DNA of 13,025 nt from Bacteroidota bacterium (lineage in GTDB: Bacteria > Bacteroidota > Bacteroidia > Bacteroidales > UBA10428): contig JAJUGM010000046.1 in the NCBI GenBank assembly GCA_029268165.1, positions 1 to 13,025 of the forward strand, read 5' to 3'. Both the position numbers and the translations under genes were made by a program. This document shows, piece after piece, positions 7,173-13,025 of the stretch; position 1 is the stretch's first letter, and each line of letters starts with the position of its first letter. A model generated the notes under the pieces. It searched no databases. It was not told the origin of the DNA and was given only the letters and a program-made list of their open reading frames with translations.

Positions 7173-8507
7173 TTAATAGTTCAGGTAATAAAGTTTTAGC
7201 TTTGGCGCTGGATCTTTGCCTTCAACTATTATTCTGTCGAGATTCAACTGATATGTTTCATTATATATCGAAATGAGGAGAGCATGTTCTGTATCAAAAT
7301 AACCATCAGCCATTTCACTTTTTATAAAATCAGTTATATCAAAGGTATATGACGTTTCTTCATTATACATATCATCAATTACCAGCGATGCTACCTGAAC
7401 GTTTCCTTCTGCATCATATATAAAATCAACCGGCCTGTTCAAATGATCCGATTCATATAATATTACATACCTGGGTAATTGAAATGCTGAATAACTTGTT
7501 TTTATCGGCCTGAAAATCAATTCAGCCTTTAGTATTTTTCCATACTCATTCAGCATAATTTCAGGCAGGGTAGGGAATTGTATCATGGTCATGATTTTTT
7601 TAAATCCCTGTACGAATGATCTATTGCCAGAAGAATCTGAAGGAATTTCATTTAAATTATTATTTAACTGATATTCAAATAAAGAACCCTTAAAATCATA
7701 TTGAATCTGATTAAATTGATTCCCGGTATTTATTAATGGAAAATCATGATATGACTCAACAATGGTTTGTTCATACCGATGAGTGTAAAGGCGCAGTTTC
7801 ACCTCCCCCTCTCCTGCTTTAAAACCGGTAATAATCTGATTTGTTGATTCGCCTGTAAGTAATACGATCCCTTTAAAATAGTCAAGAAAGATTTCTTCTG
7901 AAGAAATATTTGTTGAGTTTTCGACAAACATATTAAATAGTTCAAGTCCGATTTCATCTGAAATTTTTATAACAACAACAGAATCATCCCCTGCCGGAGA
8001 AGGTAAAAACTGAGTACTACCTAAAATATTGGGCATGTAACTGAAGTCAGAGTTGTTATATAAGTTGCCATCATCAAACAATTCAATATCTTCAGAAAGC
8101 TGGTGGACATTTATGCTCAGCGCCTGGTTTGTATCTCCGTAATAATAGCCCGAGTAATAAATAAACAAGGAAATGGAGTCATAATAATCATTTTCATCTA
8201 AAGAAACCGATTCAGGCAAACCAATCTGAAATAAACTGTTGCAGGTAACCCTGCCAAAAAGAGTATCAACATAGCAACCTATTAACATGGCCTCTGTTCC
8301 TGATGTTACCACAGAATCCATTAACACGGTTGACATTTCAACACCAAAGGTGTCAATAATTTCAATGTTGGTTTCCGATTCGACAAAATCATTCCCTATG
8401 GAAAAAAGATTGTCGCTCTTATTGCATGATAAAAGCAAAATGGCCAGAATAAAAAGGCAAGGCCATTTGATGTACCATTTGTATTGTATTAAGTAAAATA
8501 AATGCAT
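7173..8507 (-). CDS. DUF4270-family lipoprotein
   Basis: I chose the start at 8505-8507, giving 444 residues, because it places a lipoprotein signal at the N-terminus: a basic/aromatic region, the hydrophobic stretch CLFILAILLLSC, and a lipobox cysteine at residue 28. An upstream in-frame ATG at 8645 would add 46 residues and bury this signal. The mature part has the DUF4270 pattern: IGNDFVES, IEIIDTFGVEMSTVLMDSV, then MLIGCYVDTLFGRVTCNSLFQI, and later a long beta-rich region. DUF4270 proteins are common Bacteroidota envelope lipoproteins of unknown function. The barrel gene follows after 10 bp, suggesting a lipoprotein-barrel pair. The divergent kelch lipoprotein gene begins 257 bp away. Confidence 0.8.
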   Translation of the reverse strand: MHLFYLIQYKWYIKWPCLFILAILLLSCNKSDNLFSIGNDFVESETNIEIIDTFGVEMSTVLMDSVVTSGTEAMLIGCYVDTLFGRVTCNSLFQIGLPESVSLDENDYYDSISLFIYYSGYYYGDTNQALSINVHQLSEDIELFDDGNLYNNSDFSYMPNILGSTQFLPSPAGDDSVVVIKISDEIGLELFNMFVENSTNISSEEIFLDYFKGIVLLTGESTNQIITGFKAGEGEVKLRLYTHRYEQTIVESYHDFPLINTGNQFNQIQYDFKGSLFEYQLNNNLNEIPSDSSGNRSFVQGFKKIMTMIQFPTLPEIMLNEYGKILKAELIFRPIKTSYSAFQLPRYVILYESDHLNRPVDFIYDAEGNVQVASLVIDDMYNEETSYTFDITDFIKSEMADGYFDTEHALLISIYNETYQLNLDRIIVEGKDPAPKLKLYYLNY

Positions 8508-8764
8508 GAGCTTTGTTTTGAATAAATTATTCAGGCAAATCAAAGCAATTGATTTATTATTTGTAATACATATTATACCAACATATAAAAAGAGTAGACT
8601 AAATATCTGCTTGACGGGATGTACCGTTTGATGAAAATATATCATTACTGTTGTTCGGAATACGTCGATAAAATTGTTTTATATGTCTGCCTTCTGGCAT
8701 TGGAAGTCTATTTTGAAACAGAAAGTAAGCCAACTTATGTAAGTTTGCTGCAAATATTTGTGTT
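8508..8764. other. 257-bp divergent intergenic region
   Basis: This gap lies between the DUF4270 gene (-) and the kelch gene (+). On the + strand it carries a TAnnTTTG box at 8740-8747 and a perfect 10-bp palindrome CAAATATTTG at 8751-8760 just before the kelch start. I found no clear TAnnTTTG box facing the DUF4270 gene, and no copy of the TTTGTCTATTA repeat seen upstream of the kinase. No RNA gene or credible small ORF was recognised. Confidence 0.55.
8740..8747 (+). promoter_or_regulatory. Candidate Bacteroidota -7 promoter box for the kelch-DUF4907 operon
   Basis: TAAGTTTG is an exact TAnnTTTG match ending 17 bp before ATG 8765. A possible -33 TTTG is at 8712-8715, 24 bp upstream, slightly wider than usual. 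The leader would be short and would include the palindrome CAAATATTTG (8751-8760). Confidence 0.4.
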
Positions 8765-9781
8765 ATGGAAAAAAACAAATTTGGATTGATGTATTTATTA
8801 TTTGCAGGAATTTTTATTTTCATGGTTGCCTGTGGAGACGATGATGACGACGACGAGGATTTGGTGGGCAACTGGATTCAGTTATCCGATTTTGATGGTA
8901 TGCCCCGGACCGATGCAGTGGGTTTCAGTATTGGCAATAAAGGGTATGTTGGTACAGGCTATACAGGCGAAGAAAGGCTAAATGATTTCTGGGAATATGA
9001 CCCTGAAAGAAATACATGGATGCAGCGTGCTGACTTTCCGGGCGTTGCCCGCAACGGCGCAATTGCTTGCGGCACTGATACAAAAGGGTATATAGGGACA
9101 GGTTATGACGGACGTAACAAACTGAATGACTTCTGGGAATATGACCCGGCAACAAATACATGGACACAGAAAGCCGATTTTGGCGGATCAGCCCGCTATG
9201 GAGCCGTTGCTTTTGCCATTAATAACAAGTGTTATGTTAGCACCGGCTATGATGGTTATTATCTGAAGGATTTATGGGAATATGATCCGGCAGGTGATGT
9301 CTGGACGCAAAAAACCAGCCTCGGGGGGAGCAAGCGAAAAGACGCTGTTGGCTTTGCTGTTAATGGCAAAGGATATATATGTACAGGCATTGACAACGGG
9401 GTTTATGAAACTGATTTCTGGGAATATGATCCTCTTGCAGATTCATGGACAAAAAAGAATCCAATCGCGGATATTTCTGATGAAGACTTTGATGATGATT
9501 ATTCAACCATAAAAGGTATTAATAAAGTTGCCTTCGCAGTAAACGGAAAGGGTTATGTAGCCATGGGAGGCGAAGGCACGGCGGGTTCAATTGTTTGGGA
9601 ATATGACCCGGTTACCGACTTGTGGGAGCAGAAGACTACTTTTGAAGGATCAGGCCGTGTTGACGCAGTAGCTTTTGTTGTCGGTAGCCGGGCATATATT
9701 ACTACCGGCCGCAGCGGCAGTTACTATTTTGATGACCTCTGGGCTTTTGAACCTGACAGCGAATATAATGAGGATGATTAA
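8765..9781 (+). CDS. Surface-type kelch-repeat lipoprotein (six-bladed beta-propeller)
   Basis: The 338-residue product begins with a lipoprotein signal whose lipobox cysteine is Cys23 (MVAC). The cysteine is followed by G and then eight acidic residues. In Bacteroides, Capnocytophaga and Flavobacterium, acidic residues just after the lipidated cysteine act as a lipoprotein export signal to the cell surface, so surface exposure is likely. The mature part is six kelch repeats, beginning near W37, W85, W133, W180, W228 and W287. Each has the glycine-rich KGYVGTGY type strand and five end in FWEYDP-like motifs. Blade 5 carries an extra acidic insert (about 235-247). Kelch propellers usually bind proteins or glycans; no catalytic site is visible. 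The stop overlaps the start of the DUF4907 gene, so the two form an operon. Confidence 0.9.
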   Translation: MEKNKFGLMYLLFAGIFIFMVACGDDDDDDEDLVGNWIQLSDFDGMPRTDAVGFSIGNKGYVGTGYTGEERLNDFWEYDPERNTWMQRADFPGVARNGAIACGTDTKGYIGTGYDGRNKLNDFWEYDPATNTWTQKADFGGSARYGAVAFAINNKCYVSTGYDGYYLKDLWEYDPAGDVWTQKTSLGGSKRKDAVGFAVNGKGYICTGIDNGVYETDFWEYDPLADSWTKKNPIADISDEDFDDDYSTIKGINKVAFAVNGKGYVAMGGEGTAGSIVWEYDPVTDLWEQKTTFEGSGRVDAVAFVVGSRAYITTGRSGSYYFDDLWAFEPDSEYNEDD

Positions 9782-10121
9782 AAGAATATATTTTTTTTCA
9801 GGCGTTTTTTTGGTTGTTTTTGTAGTACTTGTTCTTTTTTCATACGCAGGACCCCATCCTGTTTCATATCATCTCGAGATTCTCCAATTAGAACATGGAT
9901 GGGGTTATTCTATTACCAGAAACGGCAAACCATTCATATTTCAGGAATATGTACCTGCAGTGGAAGGTAATTTGAGGTTCCCCGATCGCAAATCAGCACG
10001 AAAAACAGGACAATTGGTAATTAAAAAACTCAGAAATAATCAACTGCCTGTAATATCGAAACGTGAACTAAAGCAGGTGGGGCTGACGGACAAAGAGGGA
10101 AAAAAAATAATCAAAAAATAA
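9768..10121 (+). CDS. DUF4907-family small exported or membrane-anchored protein
   Basis: I chose ATG 9768 (117 residues) because it overlaps the kelch stop by 14 bp and puts a hydrophobic segment at residues 7-26. ATG 9774 is an equal alternative; the frame is open to 9675 but that part overlaps kelch coding sequence. The segment may be a cleaved signal peptide (possible site after SYA27) or an anchor. The remainder resembles DUF4907: GWGYSITRNGKPFIFQEYVPAVEGN (44-68), then a helical ARKTGQLVIKKL and a C-terminal PVISKRELKQVGLT. Function is unknown. Translational coupling to the kelch gene suggests that the two proteins work together. It ends 6 bp before the end of the opposing beta-helix pseudogene. 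Confidence 0.75.
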   Translation: MRMIKRIYFFSGVFLVVFVVLVLFSYAGPHPVSYHLEILQLEHGWGYSITRNGKPFIFQEYVPAVEGNLRFPDRKSARKTGQLVIKKLRNNQLPVISKRELKQVGLTDKEGKKIIKK

Positions 10122-10127
10122 GATTCA

Positions 10128-11190
10128 TCATTCAGGGCAATCATTAAAATTAACAATTAACGACAATCCGGGATACTGATCTGAAGGTTTTGATATAAAA
10201 GTTTCTGTAAAGATCATTTTGTCCAGCTTTGGACTGCAATGACTTATATATAAAGCATCATTGTCATTGTCCTGAAAGAAATATGAGTCATCCGGGAAAT
10301 CAGTGAATATGCTTTGGTTAATATAAACCTCTGAAGCATTGAGCTGCCCTCCTGTTTTTGCTCGCTGAACAAGTATATGATCAAGATGAATGGTTGCATT
10401 GGTCGAATAAAATACCTGTCCGACATGATCGGTCAGATAGCTCTCAGTGACTTTTAGAACTAACCCTTCAAGATAAAATTATCTCTGACGCCTTGCATGA
10501 CCCCATTGAAATGCAGGTGATGTATGATAACCGCTTTGATAAAAAATCGAAAAGGATACTTCAATACCATTACCAGGTCCTATTGAAAGAAAACCGCCCC
10601 AAAACCCACCAGGTTTTGAGCAGGTAATAACAACCAGATTCTCTGCACTTCCTTTTATCTTGATAAAATCAAAATTATTAATATCTACGGCTTCATCAAT
10701 TACAACAATTGACCCTTCCTCAATCAGCAATGTGTCGCCGGCAGGGATAGTAACATCAGCGTTAATGCGTATTCTGCCATTTAACCCGGAATAGTAACCG
10801 GCTATGATTCCGCCAAGCACTGTCAATGTTGGACTTTCAAAGACAACAGGTAGATTAATGCTTTTCACTCCGCACGTAAAGGTTATTTCACTGAATGCAT
10901 CTCCTGTTAATATTTTCGTTGAACCAATGCCTCTTTTTATATTGAATGATTGACCGTTTACCGAATTACCCACCGGCAGGTAAAGCGGCTTTATTGATCC
11001 TGCAAGTAATGTTTTCATAATAAAAGGCATATTCATGCCGGTAACATACTTTCCGGGAAAAACCACCTCAATGCTTTCTGAATTGATTGTATTTACTGAA
11101 AATGGCAACGGAGTCCATGTCTTTAGACCCCATTCAGTATTAATCCGCTTGTACAATAGAACCATTTATAAAAACACTGGAAGGATTCAT
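10128..11190 (-). pseudogene. Degraded gene for a right-handed beta-helix secreted/surface protein
   Basis: The main reading frame (ATG 11163-11165) runs 228 codons to a TAA at 10479-10481. After that stop the same frame continues without interruption for 116 codons (to TGA 10128-10130) in protein-like sequence: FYLEGLVLKVTESYL, DHVGQVFYSTNATIH, INQSIFTDFPDDSYFF and QDNDNDALYIS. The latter resemble coils of Bacteroidota beta-helix proteins found with CotH/lamin-tail proteins. At the 5' end, frame +1 (ATG 11188-11190) gives MNPSSVFINGSIVQAD before a TAA at 11140-11142, and the other frame resumes with NTEWGLKTWTPLPF. This suggests a frameshift between 11140 and 11165. No signal peptide is present, and the expected further coils after DALYIS are missing. 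So at least one nonsense change, one frameshift and probable end truncations are visible. An alternative is a shorter functional 228-residue protein. Confidence 0.65.
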
Positions 11191-11311
11191 GAAATTATCT
11201 TGCAATTAATATTTCAATTTAAAATAAAATTTGTAATCGGTTATCAATAAAATGAATTAATATTTTTCATACATTCAATTAACATACGGTTCATATCACT
11301 TGTTTAATTAT

Positions 11312-11319
11312 TACCTTTG
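11312..11319 (+). promoter_or_regulatory. Candidate Bacteroidota -7 promoter box for the PurF-like gene
   Basis: TACCTTTG matches TAnnTTTG exactly and lies 71 bp upstream of ATG 11391. No well-spaced -33 TTG is obvious. The rest of the 200-bp gap 11191-11390 is very AT-rich and holds nothing else I can name apart from an 8-codon ORF (11368-11394) overlapping the next start. Confidence 0.35.
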
Positions 11320-11390
11320 AATGGCTTTTTATGAATTCTTCAATTTAATGTACAGAAAATAAATAAAATGGATATCAATAATAATAAAAC

Positions 11391-12794
11391 ATGAGTGGAT
11401 TTTTTGGTTCAATTTCAAAGCATGATTGTGTTTATGATATTTTTTACGGCACTGATTATAATTCTCACATGGGTACTAAAAGGGGAGGCCTGTGCGTTTA
11501 TGGTCGGAATGGTTTTGAAAGGGCGATTCACAGCCTTGAAAACGACTATTTCAGGTCAAAATTCGAACCCGAACTGCCCAAATTAAGCGGTAGGGCAGGT
11601 ATAGGGATTATCAGCGACTGGCAAAGCCAGCCTCTTATAATAAACTCTCATATGGGTACTTTTGCCATAGCTATTGTTGGCAAAATAAGCAATTTTTCGG
11701 AACTCGAAAAGAGGGCGTTGAGGCAATGCAGGCATTTCAGTGAAATGTCGGGTACCGGAATTAATCAGACAGAACTTGTGGCCATGCTGATTGCTGAAAA
11801 AGAAACCTTTGCAGAAGGTATTGTTAATGTTTTCGAACATATTAAAGGTTCGTGTTCAATCTTAATCCTTTCCAGCGACAGTATTATTGCAGCGCGTGAT
11901 AAATTAGGTCGTACACCCATCGTAATTGGCAAAAAGGATAATGCCTGGGCTGTTACAAGCGAATCAGTTTCTTTCCCTAACCTTGGTTATGAAATTGAGC
12001 ATGAACTTGGACCAGGAGAGGTTGTCAGGATTACTCAGGATGGCTATGAGCAATTAATCCACCCCGGAAACCGAATGCAGATTTGTTCTTTTTTGTGGGT
12101 TTACTATGGATATCCCGCGTCGGTATATGAGGGTATTAATGTTGAATTTTGCCGGTATCGTTGTGGAGCCGCTCTGGCTAAAAATGATGATGATGAAGTG
12201 GATTTTGTTTCAGGTATTCCGGATTCGGGTCTCGGCCATGCTATTGGATACAGCAATGCACGCAAATTACCTTATTACAGAGCATTTGTTAAATACACAC
12301 CCACATGGCCACGTAGTTTTATGCCTCAGGATCAGGCACAACGCGATTTTATTGCCCGGATGAAACTAATTCCTATCCGTGATATGATTAAAGGGAAAAG
12401 GATGATTTTCTGTGATGACTCAATTGTAAGAGGAACCCAACTCAAAGACAATACTAAAAAGTTGTTTGATGAAGGTGCCGCTGAAGTCCACATGCGAATA
12501 GCATGTCCAACCTTGCTGTTTCCTTGTGAATTCCTGAACTTTTCCAACTCCCGTTCTTCACTTGACCTTGCTGGTAGAAAGGCTGTTGCTGAGATTGAAC
12601 GGACAGAAGATGTAAATTATTATGAATATCTTAATAATAAGTCAGACAAGCATCATGCAATGGTTGAAAAAATAAGAAAAAGGTTGAATATTACCACCCT
12701 TAAGTTTCAGAAACTTTCTGATCTTGTCACTGCTATTGGTTTACCAAAAGAAAAACTTTGTACTCATTGCTGGGATGGATCCAGTTACAGTTGA
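11391..12794 (+). CDS. PurF-like amidophosphoribosyltransferase paralogue with Ser at the nucleophile position
   Basis: The 467-residue cytoplasmic protein has the two-domain plan of glutamine-PRPP amidotransferase, the first step of purine synthesis. An Ntn-type glutaminase domain (about 1-230) is followed by a phosphoribosyltransferase domain. The PRPP-binding loop CDDSIVRGTQL (341-351) is intact. Four cysteines match the [4Fe-4S] ligands of Bacillus-type PurF: Cys232, Cys379 (FPC), Cys457 and Cys460 (CTHC). The glutaminase nucleophile should be Cys2 after Met removal, but the sequence begins MSGFFGSIS, so the position holds Ser2. From memory, Bacteroidota often carry a second PurF-like protein starting with M-(G/S)-GFFG, which this matches. 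It therefore probably cannot use glutamine in the usual way and may use ammonia or do something else. The start is firm, since Ntn domains need residue 2. The TAnnTTTG box at 11312 is the likely promoter. Confidence 0.85.
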   Translation: MSGFFGSISKHDCVYDIFYGTDYNSHMGTKRGGLCVYGRNGFERAIHSLENDYFRSKFEPELPKLSGRAGIGIISDWQSQPLIINSHMGTFAIAIVGKISNFSELEKRALRQCRHFSEMSGTGINQTELVAMLIAEKETFAEGIVNVFEHIKGSCSILILSSDSIIAARDKLGRTPIVIGKKDNAWAVTSESVSFPNLGYEIEHELGPGEVVRITQDGYEQLIHPGNRMQICSFLWVYYGYPASVYEGINVEFCRYRCGAALAKNDDDEVDFVSGIPDSGLGHAIGYSNARKLPYYRAFVKYTPTWPRSFMPQDQAQRDFIARMKLIPIRDMIKGKRMIFCDDSIVRGTQLKDNTKKLFDEGAAEVHMRIACPTLLFPCEFLNFSNSRSSLDLAGRKAVAEIERTEDVNYYEYLNNKSDKHHAMVEKIRKRLNITTLKFQKLSDLVTAIGLPKEKLCTHCWDGSSYS

Positions 12795-12843
12795 TATGAA
12801 GTAGTGCGCTTATTTGTTTTTAATTAGTATTGTTTATTTTTTA

Positions 12844-12851
12844 TATATTTG
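12844..12851 (+). promoter_or_regulatory. Candidate Bacteroidota -7 promoter box ahead of the tRNA-like repeats
   Basis: TATATTTG matches TAnnTTTG exactly and ends 15 bp before the first tRNA-like unit, the right distance for a start close to the RNA 5' end. TTG at 12830-12832 is too close to be a normal -33 element. The 49 bp between the PurF-like stop and this box are T-rich with no clear hairpin. Confidence 0.4.
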
Positions 12852-12866
12852 CCTTGAAAATTAAAA

Positions 12867-12924
12867 GGGGTCTTAGCTCAGTTGGTTCAGAGCGTCCTGA
12901 CGCTGACAGTCAGGAAGGTCGCCG
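12867..12924 (+). pseudogene. tRNA-like 5' part, copy 1 (possibly tRNA-Val)
   Basis: The sequence begins GGGGTCTTAGCTCAGTTGG and can form a D-arm GCTC/GAGC. It then has a hairpin with a 7-bp stem (TCCTGAC 12895-12901, GTCAGGA 12909-12915) and a 7-nt loop, followed by AGGTCGCCG as in a variable region and T-arm start. A normal anticodon stem has 5 bp. If a CG dinucleotide is treated as inserted, the loop would read CTGACAG with anticodon GAC (Val). No TTCGA loop and no 3' strand pairing with GGGGTCT follow, so it is not an intact tRNA gene. Confidence 0.5.
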
Positions 12925-12948
12925 TAAAGAGAAGAAAGAGATAAAGAA

Positions 12949-13006
12949 GGGGTCTTAGCTCAGTTGGTTCAGAGCGTCCTGACGCTGACAGTCAGGAAGG
13001 TCGCCG
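12949..13006 (+). pseudogene. tRNA-like 5' part, copy 2
   Basis: This is identical to the tRNA-like part of copy 1 and equally lacks a T-arm and the 3' acceptor strand within the window. It is again followed by the purine-rich stretch up to the window edge. Confidence 0.5.
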
Positions 13007-13025
13007 TAAAGAGAAGAAAGAGATA

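Larger units (their letters stand above)
12867..13025 (+). repeat. Tandem 82-bp repeat, two copies (second cut by the window edge)
   Basis: Copy 1 is 12867-12948. Copy 2 begins at 12949 and is identical over the 77 bases present. Each unit consists of a 58-nt tRNA-like part followed by a 24-nt purine-rich stretch (mostly A and G) in place of a T-arm and acceptor strand. Perfect identity points either to very recent duplication or to an assembly artefact at a contig end. Confidence 0.9.

Noticed and set aside
8508..8645. N-terminal extension of the DUF4270 gene to ATG at 8645
   Set aside because: It would place 46 residues before a well-formed lipoprotein signal peptide and lipobox, which makes the start at 8507 far more likely.
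9675..9767. Longer start for the DUF4907 gene at 9675
   Set aside because: This part lies inside kelch coding sequence in another frame, and the signal-like hydrophobic segment begins only after ATG 9768.
10244..10426. Separate 60-codon - strand gene after the beta-helix stop
   Set aside because: It is in a different frame from the beta-helix continuation, which has a clear family-like sequence across the same bases.
12867..13025. CRISPR array
   Set aside because: The repeated unit is 82 bp without unique spacers and is tRNA-like, and no cas genes are present.

Overview
The window looks like AT-rich chromosomal DNA from an anaerobic member of the Bacteroidota, probably near Bacteroidales/Marinilabiliales. 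The evidence is: several candidate promoters of the Bacteroidota type TAnnTTTG, A/T-rich translation starts without clear Shine-Dalgarno sequences, a LytS/LytTR two-component pair, DUF4270 and DUF4907 proteins, a surface-type lipoprotein with an acidic stretch right after its lipobox cysteine, and a Bacteroidota-style PurF paralogue. The right edge may be a contig end.

Region 1 (1-2668, + strand) is the most striking part. It holds the tail of an unidentified gene, then hgcA (corrinoid protein with the cap-helix motif NVWCAAGK) and hgcB (two 4Fe-4S motifs plus extra C-terminal cysteines). Together these are the known two-gene determinant of anaerobic mercury methylation. An ACR3-type arsenite efflux permease follows 32 bp later in the same direction, so hgcAB and arsenic export probably share a transcript. 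An aldo/keto reductase converges on this block from the - strand, its end overlapping the permease end by 4 bp.

Region 2 (3508-10121) looks like a cell-envelope module. A 481-bp regulatory gap carries an exact 11-bp direct repeat with a 21-bp period, the geometry of LytTR operators, abutting a TAnnTTTG box. It lies upstream of a LytS-type histidine kinase and a LytTR response regulator whose genes overlap by 4 bp. On the - strand lie a DUF4270 lipoprotein and, 10 bp downstream, a beta-barrel outer-membrane protein. Diverging from these on the + strand are a six-bladed kelch lipoprotein and an overlapping DUF4907 protein. I infer, but cannot prove, that these six genes act together at the cell surface under the two-component system.

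Region 3 (10128-11190, - strand) is a decayed gene for a right-handed beta-helix secreted/surface protein. It has an internal in-frame stop, a probable frameshift near its start and apparently missing ends.

Region 4 (11312-12794, + strand) encodes a PurF-like glutamine-PRPP amidotransferase paralogue. It keeps all four probable Fe-S cysteines and a PRPP-binding motif but has Ser instead of the nucleophilic Cys2.

Region 5 (12844-13025) has a promoter-like box followed by two identical 82-bp tandem units. Each begins with the first 58 nt of a tRNA-like sequence and lacks a T-arm and 3' acceptor strand. This is either an assembly artefact at a contig end or a genuine array of truncated tRNA-like elements.
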